Part shown: piece by piece, positions 1 to 12,296 of the stretch
Position numbering within the stretch: the stretch's first letter is position 1
How the letters are laid out: every line of letters begins with the position of its first letter
Origin: Chondrilla cf. caribensis
Lineage: Eukaryota > Porifera > Demospongiae > Chondrillida > Chondrillidae
Length of the DNA stretch: 64,000 bases
Direction of reading: 5' to 3'
NCBI GenBank assembly: GCA_964020155.1
Contig: OZ026556.1
Location: forward strand, 1,704,501 to 1,768,500
Position numbers and translations under genes: made by a program
The notes under the pieces: generated by a model
Told to the model about the DNA's origin: nothing
Database searches by the model: none
The model's input: only the letters and a program-made list of their open reading frames with translations

Positions 1-201
1 CTGTATTCATAAGCGTGATGGCTTGACAGATGTAATGGACAGGGTGTACACAATATGTTGTCTAAGTGTGTTTACATACACGTGTGTGCATTCAGCAACC
101 ATACATGTGTATGCATGTGTACATATTTGTAAGGTCGTTAGTACATGACACACACACGCACGCACACTTTGAGCTAGTTTACCATCTCAAATTATTACTA
201 G

Positions 202-911
202 GGCCAAGACAACAGGAAAGGACAACAGATATTCACTATTTGCTGTTGTAAACCACAGTGGAAGCATACACAATGGTCACTACACCTGTTTTATTAGACA
301 GCAGGATGATCAGTGGTTTAAGTGTGATGATGAGTGGATAACAAGGGCACACTCTGAGGATGTCCTTCACAGTGAGGGGTGAGTTGCTGGCCCCTCCCTC
401 ACCATGTATCCTTCCTCACCACATACCCCTCCCTCACCATGTATCCTTTCTCATCACATACCCCTCCCTCACCATGTATCCTTTCTCATCACATACCCCT
501 ACCTCACCATGTATCTTTCCTCACCATATACCCCTCCCTCACCATGTATCCTTCCTCACCATATACCCCTCCCTCACCATGTATCCTTCCTCACCATATA
601 CCCCTCCCTCACCATGTATCCTTCCTCACCATATACCCCTCCCTCACCATGTATCCTTCCTCACCATACGTATACCCCTCCCTCACCATGTATCCTTCCT
701 CACCACATACCCCTCCCTCACCATGTATCCTTCCTCACCATATACCCCTCCCTCACCATGTATCCTTCCTCACTACATACCCCTTCCTCACCACATACCC
801 CTCCCTCACCACATACCCTCCCTCACCATGTATCCTTCCTCACCATATACCCCTCCCTCTTTGTGTAGGTACTTATTATTTTATCACAAGAAGGTCCTAG
901 ACATGGATTGA
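202..911 (+). CDS. USP22: USP22-type ubiquitin-specific protease, C-terminal end only (partial)
   Basis: Two terminal coding exons are visible: about 202-378 and 869-911 (TGA at 909-911). Together they encode the end of a USP catalytic domain: YSLFAVVNH, then the His box GHYTCFIRQ with the catalytic His codon at 278-280, then [10 protein letters not shown] with the catalytic-region Asp residues, EDVLHSEG, and finally [13 protein letters not shown]. The junction is GAG-GG|gtgagt to gtgtag|G-TAC, which restores the conserved EGYLLFYH across the intron. The family member with this ending is USP22 (USP27X/USP51 are vertebrate relatives), the deubiquitinase of the SAGA co-activator module that removes ubiquitin from histone H2B. 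Upstream exons lie outside the window. The 5' boundary of the first exon (202 or 216) is uncertain. The intron is almost wholly a 35-bp minisatellite. Confidence 0.88.
395..866 (+). repeat. 35-bp minisatellite filling the last USP22 intron
   Basis: About 13 copies of a pyrimidine-rich 35-bp unit containing CTCACCATGTATCCTTCCTC. The period is not a multiple of 3 and the unit lacks stops, so it creates long overlapping open frames that are not genes. The last copy runs into the 3' splice site at 868. Confidence 0.93.
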
Positions 912-2047
912 CTCATCTCTACAGACGTATGTACGTGTGTGTGTGTGTTATTTATGACATTTTATGCAAACCTGATATTAATTATTTGTTTATTTCAAAA
1001 TTTCAACCACTGGATGGTGAATCTTTATACATTGTTGCAAGGAGCTTAAGTGACTGTACTTGTGTATATACCTGAGTGTGTACATTTTGAGTTCCTCATG
1101 TACAAGTTATTATTATTCTGTTGGATAACAATAATACAATCAGCCAAAATGTGGCTTTTGGTTAATGGCTTATCGGACAATATTCTTCCATATAGGTGTC
1201 AGCTGTATTGTTTTGAATATAGCCAATGATGAATTTCGCATGCGCATATCCAATAATTTATTGTCATTTGTTGGTCATTTTCTCTGAGTTTACTATGGTG
1301 TGAGAATTTTAACAACAAGGTCATTCGTTTGACATTATTTTAAAATTGCTGTTTAGGCTTCTCAAAATCCAATAACTACTATATTACCAATCTTGTATAC
1401 AAAATATCATATCAGCTATCAGTGTCGGCCTATGTTGATTCTAGTGTATCAGCTATCGTAGGTGCACCTCTACCTTTATTACATACTCCAAATGCAGGAA
1501 TTGTGTGTGTGTGGGTGGAGGGTGGGGGAGTTGAAAATGTACACCACATGATAAGGCCGAAAGGCAAAGGGAAAGAAATAGTAGGTATGCCGGTGAACTG
1601 GAGAGAATCAGCTTCAGCATCACATCTATGTGTTTCCCATGTTTTTTGCCACATCATATGCAATTGTCTGCCTTTTTCACCGAGACCCACCCAACTTGAA
1701 GAGGAAACCATTTGACCATTTGACTACAGCAAAATTGACCATGCATGTGTTAGAAATACTACCTAGTTAGATGGTTATTGTATCCCATCCCATAACCCAC
1801 TCAAAGGTAACATACATAATTATGGACTCATAAATATTGATATATGTATATCAGTAGTACTGAAACATTATGAAGCGTTCACATTCTGAAATTTGACCAC
1901 GAAATATCAGTTGGCAAGAAAAACTTTCGATTTGTCACAATCACTAGCTTTCACACCGCCGGTGAAGGGAACGCGGTGATTTCAATAATAAAGGCTGGTC
2001 ACGCCTATTCCCTATTGCGGTAATTGAGGAGTTTACCCTAGAAAAAA
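912..2047. other. Intergenic region, USP22 to MEAF6
   Basis: This holds the USP22 3' flank and the MEAF6 promoter. Opposed open frames near 1422-1715 overlap each other and show no recognisable domain. No RNA gene or mobile element was recognised. Confidence 0.6.
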
Positions 2048-4324
2048 ATGGCCAACAATAATCCCGCGACTGACATTCGCCAAGAACTTGCTGAATTGGT
2101 TAAAAAGAGAAATGAAGTTGCTGTAAGTCGTCTGGTGATATACCTCTGGTACACAGGGCTATACATGTAGAGAGTGTCGTAATCTTTTTGTATCTTTATA
2201 GGAAAATCTTGCTAATCTAGAAAGGCAAATTTACGCCTTTGAGGGGAGTTATTTGGAAGATACCGCGTCTCATGGCAACGTAATACGAGGTTGGGAAGGT
2301 TACTTGAATACTGTTAGGTCAGTAGTGATTTATATTCTGTGTTTTATTCCTTAACATTTGCATGTATACTCTCCTGTTGGAGTATACAAAAGTACAGATG
2401 TTCCCTAGTAATACATACGTACTTGTTTTTGGGAAAATCATTTCGGATTCAGGAGCGTTTAAAAACGCAGTCTGGTGAAGAGAGTTCTCATTTCATCTGG
2501 ACGTTTCAACCCTGTGGGTTGTCTTCATGAAATCACATCAAAAATTGCAACAATCGTATAATAACTACTATTAATAAGATGAGTAGTTGAATCCAACTTG
2601 TTTGTCTGTGTGTTCCTCCACATTTACAATACGCATTCTCCACTAGTGCCAAGACATTTATATAGGCTTGTGTGAAGGCTGTTTCAAATGACACTTCACA
2701 TTTGTGCTAAAAGGTAATATACGTAAACATGATATGTATTCCCTATACCAAAAATGTTAGTTTAGAAGGACACAGTGCCCCACTTTGAGCTGGATATAAT
2801 GGGACCAATGGGACTATCACCCCAAAAACATCTGTGTAGCACTTGAATGATGTCTCCTTATGCACCAAATGTTGCCAATATTTTCATTTGACCAAATTTT
2901 ATACAGTGAATTCTCGTTAATCCACCACCACTTTATCCACCAAACCTTTTAACCTGCCACAATTTCCCAGTACCAATATAATGTACAAGTACCAATGAAT
3001 GTCCAGTTAATCCGCCCAACTCCTTAATCCACTTTAGTCTTTAAAAACAAATTGCAGTGGATTAACGAGTATCCACTGTACTGTGTACTCACATATGTGT
3101 GTTTGTGTGTGTGTCTCTCCACATTCCCACCTCATGGGGATGCTGACATATCTGTTTATCGGACTTATTAGGGGGTACTCTCAGAACAAAGTGGAAATGA
3201 GGAAGAAGAAACGCATCAGTGACTCTGACAGACTCTTCTCTAACTCCTCAGTAACATCAATGAAGGTGCGTGTTGGTTGTGCCTGTTCATCATTAGAGGT
3301 GTGCCTCCAATATGTTGTGCTTTGAATGACCATAAAATGATGCTTTAATGTTTAAAAGAAACAGGATAAGTGGTCATGAGCATGCATAAGCTCACTGTAA
3401 TAGACTCGTGGAATGTGGTGATCTTTCCAACATGGAACTGATACGAGTTCCCAGTTCCATTTGCCCTTCTCCCTGTTACAGATGACTCTATTTGTCTATG
3501 TATACCTCTGACCTTCCAATATCAATTCCTTTTCTCTGCTATTGTTTAACAAGTAGTTCTTCACTTTCCTTTCTCTCTCTCTCTCCTCTTTCTTCAAATT
3601 CTCGCTGTCTCTTTCGTTCCTTAGGCTGTCAACCCACATTTGGCTAGTGAATTTGGGTCAATGCAAGATGTTCCCTCTGAGATCTCTGTTCACGACAGTG
3701 GACCAGATGATATCAGTGATGCTTTGTCACAATCCTCATCCTTTGCCGGTGAAGACAAACAGACAAGCCTAGCTTTTGGAAGCTCGTCAATGAAGAAGAA
3801 AAGGGCACCAATATCAAAGTGAGCTACTACTGCTTCAGTCTGGGAGTTTCTAATCCATTCGAGATATGCACGTTTATGTAAATTCCATGTCAGCATTTCC
3901 TTTGGTGAAATCTTCCTTTGTGATCTTGATGGTTGAGTGAATAGTTACAAATCAATCATTCAACCAGTGAGCCTGTTTGCCATGGTAAATATTTTTTGTG
4001 AAATTTACTCATTTCATTTTGTGTATGTCATGATCATGGATGATGCATTATACTATTTACTGATTTAATTCTGATGTACATACGTATGTATGTACATACG
4101 TATTTGTAACTGCAAAGATCATTCTTACGTGTTTTTGAAAGGTACAGTGGTCTGATGTACGTATGTAAGTACTTATGGTGAGAGCCTTCGCACTCTTTAA
4201 TGCAGTATTGTTTGGATCCATTCTATACATAATAGGTCTCCCCTATTCAAAATCACCTGATTGCTGATTTGTTTCTATCTGTGCATACAGGTTTGAAGGA
4301 AGGATGAAGAAGAACAGACCCTAA
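2048..4324 (+). CDS. MEAF6: MEAF6 (EAF6), subunit of histone acetyltransferase complexes
   Basis: Five exons: 2048-2122, 2202-2317, 3172-3265, 3625-3818, 4291-4324, giving 170 residues. The N-terminal two thirds match the EAF6 family closely: [20 protein letters not shown], then [13 protein letters not shown], then a [11 protein letters not shown] segment and a basic [11 protein letters not shown] segment. The first part is predicted coiled coil. EAF6/MEAF6 is a small shared subunit of NuA4/TIP60 and of MOZ/MORF and HBO1 acetyltransferase complexes, where it binds BRPF/JADE-type scaffolds in the nucleus. The C-terminal part is Ser-rich and ends in a basic tail (KKKRAP then MKKNRP), as in animal homologues. 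All junctions keep frame (AG|G and AA|G split codons). The ATG follows an in-context AAAAAA and is the first in the frame. Confidence 0.93.
2904..3078. repeat. Pogo/Tigger-like MITE in MEAF6 intron 2
   Basis: Begins TA-CAGTGAATTCTCGTTAATCC and ends with the inverse GGATTAACGAGTATCCACTG-TA. It is about 175 bp with no coding capacity. The family recurs at 31079 and 41824. Confidence 0.75.
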
Positions 4325-4802
4325 CTATATAGGAGTGAGTCCTTCGACCAACAGGATATGGCAGACTATGTACTTACACACATCAGTACAGCAGATGTAG
4401 AGACGATTCACAAAAAAAAACTTGTATTTTTTATCTATATGATAATGTTGTGAGGTCATCATTAATAGCCTTGCTCACAGTATGCCATGCACGTGTGGCT
4501 GCACAAGGGACCAGTATGTGAGATGGTCCTTATTGAGATCATAGACCCCAGTATCTAGAGTCTATTTAGGTGAGATATTCCAGTGTAGTGCTCATATGTA
4601 CGTACTGGAGGGTTCAGTAGTAAATTTTGTTATCCTTAACTATAGTCTATGGCTAGACTGGTTCGAAACTCCACTCGATACGTATGAATGTGATATTCGG
4701 GGGCAGTGGTAGTTGTGGGTGAAGTCAAAAGTGAAAATGCTCGGATACCTGTTAGCAACAAACTGACGCTGACGTCACGAATTTATTTTTACGAAAGACA
4801 AG
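4325..4802. other. Intergenic region, MEAF6 3' flank and PKA promoter
   Basis: AT-rich spacer. The only recognised site is a consensus CRE close to the PKA start codon. No coding exon was found. Confidence 0.6.
4770..4777. promoter_or_regulatory. Consensus cAMP-response element TGACGTCA upstream of PKA RI
   Basis: Perfect palindromic CRE ending 25 bp before the ATG of the PKA regulatory subunit. A second perfect copy lies in intron 1 at 5261-5268. CREs bind CREB/ATF factors, so feedback of cAMP signalling on this gene is possible. Function is inferred. Confidence 0.55.
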
Positions 4803-5863
4803 ATGGCCGAAATCACTGTGCAAGAATGCGAAGAGTACGTACAGAAACACCAAATACAAGGTCTTTTGAAGACGGCAATTGAAGTATTATGTAGAGAGAG
4901 ACCAGAAAATCCAGCTAGATTTCTCAAAGAGTATTTTGAGAGAATGGACAAGGACAAAAAAGTTAGTGCCTAATACTGTCACTGTTTGATATGTTGGCTG
5001 TTGTACCATTCGCGCTTGCGAGGAATTTGCCCCTCCTCTTTGATCGGAATTACTTCTTTGATATACAATTATGTCTGTTAACGGAGTGCCTCATAAGAGT
5101 ATTTTGTCCAAAGCGACTAGACCCATTTCTTCATCAGTGCAAACATAGATCCCACGACACCGCCTCTGCGGTCTTGTCATACACGTAGTGGACATTCTGT
5201 ACGTACAGAGTGACGGACTTGACAGGAATGGTGCGTGCGTGTGTGTCTACTACCGTTGGTTGACGTCAGTTAGTGGGTACAATTGTCCGTGTCCACTATA
5301 CGCTTGTCTAGTTGCAAAACTAGTTCTGTGCAACAGTTTATCAACACCGTCTGTGGATTTCGCGACCTTCTTATCTTGTTCCTCTATCTCTCTTTCCCCT
5401 CTGTCTATAGGAAGAAGAAACTGCCGTTGACTCACCCGGGCCGCAGAGGCCAGTCCGCAACAGACGCGGGGCAGTCAGTGCTTCTGTTATGAACGAAGGA
5501 GAACTCAACTCATATGAGAAAAAGGTGAGATAAACGCGCCTAATTCCGGACAGTACGTATAATTTCGGAGGGTTATTAAGTCTCGTATTATTTTTAAGAA
5601 GGTTTTAATTATAGTTCATACCCATAATCCTCACACACCAGTTACAGGACACTGCATTTTGTGGTCTATTCATTGCTGTGCTGGGTGGACAATCGGGGTG
5701 TGTAGAATTAGGTACGTACCAACCAAGATTAGGCACCTTCACCTTGACCATTGTTCACACGATATATTTGCATATCACCCGCCTGGCATTTAGCATATGT
5801 AGTAGTCAATACCAGCACACTTGCATGTATGTAAGTAGCTAGTAGGTACTAGTGATGTGGTGG

Positions 5864-5911
<48 letters not shown>

Positions 5912-5918
5912 ATGTGTG

Positions 5919-5960
<42 letters not shown>

Positions 5961-6336
5961 TTGTACTTTGACACTGTTTGTAGCATCGACCCTGAACCCA
6001 GTAAACTTTATCTGTCAACTTTACTGTTTCTTTCTATCAGGTTATTCCTAAGGACTATAAGACAACAGCAGCTCTGCAAAAGGCCATTGCAAAGAATATT
6101 CTGTTTCTCCATCTGGAGGATGATGAGAGGACTGATATATTTGATGCTATGTACCCAGTCAATCATGAAGCTGGTGCTGTGGTCATCCAGCAAGGAGATG
6201 AAGGAGATAACTTCTATGTGCTGGACTTTGGAGAAGTTGATGTTAGTAGGCTTTTAGTGGTGTTTGAGAATACGTACGTATGTTGGTACATCTTGTGTGT
6301 TACTGTAGTGCTTGGAGGTGTACGTGTGTGTGTGTA

Positions 6337-6432
<96 letters not shown>

Positions 6433-7155
6433 TCTGTGTGGGTGGGTGTGGTTTGTGTAGGTATGTATGTACATGTGTTTGTGGGTGTGGTTTGTTCAGG
6501 TGTGTACTTATGTACATACGTGGGTGTGTTTTGAGTAGATGTGTACATATGTACGTATGGACGTGGGTGTGGGTGTGTTTGTGGGTGTGTTCCTTCCCCT
6601 TTTACCTTTGAATTGAGTGATTCTGTCTCTTCACATTGCAGGTATATGTCAATGATAAGTACATCAGCACAATTCAGGAAGGTGGGAGCTTTGGGGAACT
6701 GGCATTGATATACGGGACTCCCAGGGCAGCCACCATCAAGGTGAGATCCAGCTGTTCCATCCTGGTTCAAGGAATTGTGTTGTGTAGTCTCACAAGTACA
6801 TACAAATGTGAACGGAAGCCCTGTGTATGTATGTAACCTGTGTCCTGTGTAACTATTATATGTATATATGTGCAATGTGCGTGTATAATATATTAAAGTA
6901 CGTGTGCATGCATGCAATCACATTTGTGTATATGTGTATACACGTATGTACATACACATATACATTAGTATACATTTTTGTATGCACATTACGTACCTCT
7001 TGTGGAAGGCAGCATACTAGTTGTGTATTGTGACATGTACACAATGGTACATGTACAGGAGTATCAAATTAAGGTATGCTTGATTATGCAGGCAAAAACA
7101 GATGTTAGATTGTGGGCTATTGATCGCGATTCGTACAGAAGAATACTTATGGTAC

Positions 7156-7194
<39 letters not shown>

Positions 7195-9014
7195 TGTGCA
7201 TCTGTGTGATTGTATGTGTGTGATAGTGTGTGCTTGAAAATAGGATAATTGGTTAGTAAAAACGTGTAAATTTAAGTTTTATTGAGTGGGCGGGCGGACA
7301 TGATGCACATCTCTGCATGTACTTGAGTTCTCTCGACTTGCTTTTTGTAACATACAGGGCAGCACCATTAGGAAGAGAAAGTTGTATGAATCTTTTCTTG
7401 AAAAGGTGTCCATCTTGGGTAAGTTCTGATGCTACCAAGCATTTTGTAGAAGCAAGCTCATCACATCTGTCCATGCATTACTTAACCACTTTTTTCTTCA
7501 TATTTGAGCTTCCTCTATTGCTGTCATTGAAATTATATACAGTACAGATGTCCACTTGGTGTGTGTGTGGGGGGGGGGGGGGGGTTGGTGTGCCTAACTT
7601 TCCAACTCGTTGTTTACAAGCTTGTTGATTTTCCGTGTCAGAATCTCTTGACAAGTGGGAGCGTTTGACTGTGGCCGATGCACTGGAGCCTTGTCAGTTC
7701 AAGGACGGCGAGGTGGTGGTCCAGCAGGGTGCAGAGGGCGACGACTTCTTCATCATCATTGAGGTAAGTCCAGGACGGACCACCAGAAGTTGACAGTTCC
7801 CCATCCCAATGGGAATGATATCTGCTTGTATTGTTATTTTCACTTGCCATTGTGTGGTGCAAGTATGCTTGCATGTACACGCATTGTTAGGTAAACACCC
7901 AATGGTTCAATTGTGTACTGAAGTATGCTTGCATGTACGTACTTTCCCCATACTGATGAATTCGTGCCAGAAAATTGTGGCATAATGAACGGTTTGGCCT
8001 ATTAACCGGTGGTATATTAAGCAGGTGGCACTGTACACGCATTGTTGGGTAAGCACCCAATGGTTCAATTGTGTACTGAAGTACGTATGCTGCAAGGAGG
8101 CACTTGGCCTATGTTTTCTCCTCTATTTATGTCTAATTCCTCCATTGAAAAGAAATGTACAGTATGCGTTGGGAATTCAGCACTTGGGTGTTTACAGTAT
8201 GTATCGTGGAAAACTCAACATATCGTAACGTTTGCTCCTTAATTTCATTATGATATTTCAAGTTTTCCGTAATACATACCATGGATAGGCATATCCTACA
8301 TCTACCGTAGGAGAGGGTCAGTGCAGAGGGAGAGAGAGGTAGGAATCCGAGTGTCAAAATCACACTGATCTTGATGCTGAATCCCCACCATGCACCACCA
8401 CCCACCAAATTGGTTCCTGTATGGCTGGATTGATCCATTTGGACTCGTACAGCTGTGTAGTGGGACACTTTGTAGAATAGTGACTTATTTCATGTCCATC
8501 ACATACATAGTACATCAGTACGTCAACAAACATTTGTACATGTGTGGTTTTGGGTTTGCCTTCACTTTTAAATCCTTTGTGATGTACTTCAGGGGAGAGC
8601 AACAGTTCTGCAGAGAAAAACTGAAGATGGAGAAATTGTTGAAGTTGCCGATCTTGGTCCCTCTGATTACTTTGGTAAGTGGACACAATGTGCACAGCCA
8701 TTTGAATTGAATGTAGTAGATTTACTTTCTCCTGTATTTCTCTGTATAATATGTACGTATGTGTGTGTGTATTGGGTAGTGCTATTGTAGTGAACTGTAG
8801 TATACATTAGAGCTGTTTTTTGATATGTTGTACCATCATAGGTGAGATTGCTCTCCTCCTGAAGCGTCCCCGTGCTGCCACAGTGAAAGCCAAGGGAAAT
8901 CTGAAGTGTGTCAAACTTGATCGCGGAAGGTTTGAGCGAGTCATGGGTCCATGTGTGGACATTCTCAAACGCAACATCGCCAACTACAACAGCTTCGTTC
9001 AGCTAGTCGTGTGA
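4803..9014 (+). CDS. PRKAR1A: cAMP-dependent protein kinase type I regulatory subunit
   Basis: Nine exons: 4803-4961, 5411-5524, 6041-6241, 6642-6740, 7092-7151, 7358-7418, 7642-7763, 8593-8674, 8842-9014; 356 residues (animal RI about 380). It holds PKA catalytic subunits inactive until cAMP binds. Residues 1-53 form the dimerisation/docking domain, with the two RI-type cysteines (C13, C36). The inhibitor site RRGAVSA is at 71-77; Ala at the phospho-acceptor position makes it a pseudosubstrate, which marks type I and not type II. Two cyclic-nucleotide-binding domains follow, with phosphate-binding cassettes [14 protein letters not shown] (E177, R186) and [14 protein letters not shown] (E301, R310); all four cAMP-contacting residues are intact. 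The C-terminus (YNSFVQLVV) matches RI. Introns 3 and 5 carry long GT runs. Whether it is orthologous to RIalpha, RIbeta or both is not decided. Confidence 0.97.
6340..6429 (+). repeat. (GT)n microsatellite, PKA intron 3
   Basis: About 45 uninterrupted GT units on the coding strand, flanked by imperfect GT/TATG sequence. A shorter tract is at 5868-5957 in intron 2. Confidence 0.95.
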
Positions 9015-10911
9015 TAAAGCAGCCGTTTTTATGCAGTGGACATCCTGTTTTAGAATAGCTGACTATAACATTATTATCTGGTTATTGATTTACATGTAGG
9101 TAAATTTGTATCTGAAAGATGAACATTTCCATCAATTCTTCTAAATATTGTAATAATAATTATAATGATAAACAGTACTGTCGTCATCATTCTGCAGCAT
9201 TGATCGATGCTTAGTGTATGCATATTGACTTGTTCAACACGCATAGATTTGTGCATTTGACATACTTCAAAAGGGGGAATCTTCACAGAAGAAATTTCAA
9301 GTCATGTGGCATGTCGTACATTATCTTTAATTCAATCTCCATTCGCATACAGCAATCTTAATTTAGTCACAATAATTGAAATTCCCAGACAACCACCAGG
9401 TTTGATTATACTCAGTTGAATTATTAGGTCACGTTTTGCCTGGAAAGCCAACACAGGATCAAAGGAGAAATACATGTGCTTGTGATCCAGTATACATCAT
9501 TGTCTGCACAAACTATTACTGTGTGTGCAGCGAATTATGTGTTAATGCGTGAATTAATTGTGGGCATCGTCAGTAGAAATGGCAGATTAGGAATGTGCTA
9601 CCTTCTCAGAAAATGGTTGTCATAGTTCCTAATACGTCATAGTTTCTTGATTCATAGTTTCATAGTTTTTCTCTTCGCCTTCTTCCCACTACAACACCCA
9701 CTCCGCTTCATCTTCCCAACTCAACCTTCCTCCGAGCCGATCCTCCTACAGACAGAAATCTTTCAGTTTCATGGGTGTAGTACTGTGGCAATCCTTTCCA
9801 CGGAACATCAGAGACACTACAGACTTCAATAGTTATTATTCTCGTTGTCAGAAATATTTCTATTATTAACTCATGTGAGGTTTCAATTGTTTGCATGTGC
9901 ATGTTAATTTTATAACACCTTTATTATTAATATTCATTTGACCGTTGCATGAATTTTATGAATTTTACCAATTTTAAAGTTTAAATTTGATTATAACTTT
10001 CAAGACCCTTTTAGACTTTGTACATTTTTTCTTTTTTCCTTCTTTTTCTTTCCTTTTCTGGGTGCATGCCTCTGAAGTAGCCTATGGCCTAACAGTTCCC
10101 CAGGTGAAATAAGATTACCTGATGCCTGACACCTAATAGTTCACCGTTGTAAAAATACCTTGAATTTTCAGTGTCCATGGCCATAGGATTTACTATATTT
10201 GGTGATTCTACTGTATTTGTGTTTGTATGTATGTTTTATTCATGGTGCTAGGCAGATACATACATATCTACGTTTACATATAGGCAGATACATACATATC
10301 TACGTTTCTGTTTGAGACCACCAATTCCAAAGGAATTGCACAAATGGGCCGGTGGACCTCAAGTATGAGAATGGAGTGAGTAGTAAAGAGAGGAGACGAT
10401 GTCAGTTTAATCACATACTGTACAATCTTGTGATGTAAGTACTGTGTTCACATGCAATGTTTACTGTAGGTACTGTGTTTACATGGATGCAAAAAAAATT
10501 AAAATGCTAAATATACTCCCTAATTAAGTACTATTCTATGAACAGCTGTATAGTAACCAAAAATCATATAATATTATCATGATCAAAAGTAAAAACAATA
10601 ATGATGCAAAAACCTCAGCTATGACTTCTGAGTCTTTTGTTTGAATTAACGTCAGTAGATACCTGATAGATATCGCTCGATCAGAGGAGCCAACCAGTTA
10701 TTGATCTGATTCAGACATTTTTGGTTGTCATTTAGAATGTGACAAATGGCTGACTACTATTCCTGGACCTTCATTGTGAACTGTGTGTACTGTGCATGTG
10801 TTCAGTATCAACTGTATATTACTGTTCGTATCAATTACTATGACACTAGGTGTACCATTATGCCTGCACTATTTACTCTCAGTAATTTCCTAATTATATA
10901 ATCTGTGTTTG

Positions 10912-10951
<40 letters not shown>

Positions 10952-11292
10952 GTTTGCATGCATGCTGGTGTGTGTGTGTGTTAAATTCATGATTAGCTAA
11001 TTTGCATACAACTTGCCAGGCTCATGTATTGAGTTAGGGTTAGCATACCAGTATATGTTATGATGTCACTTGATACAATTAATGATCATCGAATTATACT
11101 TCATGGTACAAATATTGATTGGACGAATTAAAATTACATAATACCAGCATTCAATTACGAAGAATACAATTATACACTGGTGTGCAATCAACTTTAGAAA
11201 TAGTGTGCAAAATAATCAAGAATTGATGATTCAAACATGTAATTATTACCGAAATGAGTGAAAACGGGGATTTATGTACTGGAGCTTGCGAA
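9015..11292. other. Intergenic region between PKA RI and SPSB3 (2.3 kb)
   Basis: AT-rich convergent spacer holding the 3' flanks of both genes. A 39-bp direct repeat containing CAGATACATACATATCTACG occurs twice at 10252-10310. A (GT)n tract is at 10913-10946. Short open frames show no domain. No gene was recognised. Confidence 0.6.
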
Positions 11293-12048
11293 CTAAACAA
11301 CTGTTTCTTTACCAGAGGGAGGGGCTGTACGTGGTCTAGGAACATAAGGAGTTCGGAACTTGAGGTATTCCACCAGTTGAGGAGGGAGGGGCAGTTGGTT
11401 GATGGCCGAATAACTATTGTCCTTGATGTGCTTTCTTATCACATAGCGACACATGCTGAGGAGAGACGGGATTGAAGACCTGCAACCAGTCAACTTTATA
11501 ACGCTGTTCTGACTGGATGAACAGATAATAGGGTAGTACTCGGTATTGTTGTCAATATTAGCGTAGGCCACTCCGTTACAGCGGCCATTGATGGAGAAGG
11601 ACAGGCAGTGACTCAGGGTATCAAAATAGACACCAATGGTAACTTTGGACACTTTGTCCGTGTTGATGTCATCTATGTATTGCCTAGCATCTCCATGGTG
11701 ATGGATCTTTCCCGTGTAGTTGATCCCGTAGCTGTACTCATCCCTACCCAGGAGAGGTGAGTAGTCGCAGTAGGCACTTTCCAGACGAGCGAATCCCGTT
11801 CCTATTCCTACCATTCTGGCCTGCCCGAAGAACGGGGCCACCATTTCGATCTCAAAGTAGTGTTCCATTTTATTGCCAAACGTGGTCGTCCCGCGCACTC
11901 CAGCACATCCTAAACTCTGTTCAGGGTGAAACAACGCTCTCGTACGCGCACCGTTAAGTTCAATGTGAGGCGCCTTGTCAGTTGTACTCCAGTGCCATTG
12001 GTAATTTTCATCTAGCCCTTCTTGACTCACTACTGGTGACATGGCCAT
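11293..12048 (-). CDS. SPSB3: SPRY domain-containing SOCS box protein 3 (CRL5 substrate receptor)
   Basis: Single-exon, 251-residue protein. The SPRY/B30.2 domain (about 20-185) carries family hallmarks: WHWS, FHPEQSLGCAGVRG, HYFEIEM, MVGIGT, LLGRDEYSYGINYTG and GVYFDTLSHCLSFSINGRC. A SOCS box follows: the BC box SLLSMCRYVI begins at residue 195 and fits the elongin B/C consensus [APST]LxxxCxxx[AILV], and the Cul5 box LPLP is at 219-222. SPSB proteins present bound targets to a cullin-5 ubiquitin ligase. The LLGRDE...YTG stretch and the C-terminal LPLPPQL are closest to SPSB3. The absence of introns, among very intron-rich neighbours, hints at an old retrocopy or at loss of introns. It is divergent with IFT27; 248 bp separate the two start codons. 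Confidence 0.92.
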   Translation of the reverse strand: MAMSPVVSQEGLDENYQWHWSTTDKAPHIELNGARTRALFHPEQSLGCAGVRGTTTFGNKMEHYFEIEMVAPFFGQARMVGIGTGFARLESAYCDYSPLLGRDEYSYGINYTGKIHHHGDARQYIDDINTDKVSKVTIGVYFDTLSHCLSFSINGRCNGVAYANIDNNTEYYPIICSSSQNSVIKLTGCRSSIPSLLSMCRYVIRKHIKDNSYSAINQLPLPPQLVEYLKFRTPYVPRPRTAPPSGKETVV

Positions 12049-12296
12049 TCTTTAGAATATTGAGCCTCACACTGAAACTAAGAGAGAAGAGATGTAGTCA
12101 GAAGTTAGGATACAGGGTTAAAACTGGTCTATACTACTTATAGACGGAATAATATTCCTCATAGTTATGTACACAAATGCGATACAAACGCCATTTTAAT
12201 CACGTGCCATTAATTGCGCAATACGCATCGCAACGCACCAACAAACCAGCAGTATAGGAGTAGGCCGAAGCAGGAGTACTAGTGTGTAGTGTTGGG

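Noticed and set aside
360..911. 183-codon open frame rich in Pro/His/Tyr
   Set aside because: It is the 35-bp minisatellite in the USP22 intron; only the last 14 codons or so are a real exon.
1422..1715. Overlapping open frames of 93-97 codons on both strands
   Set aside because: No domain, no splice support, and located between genes; typical chance frames.
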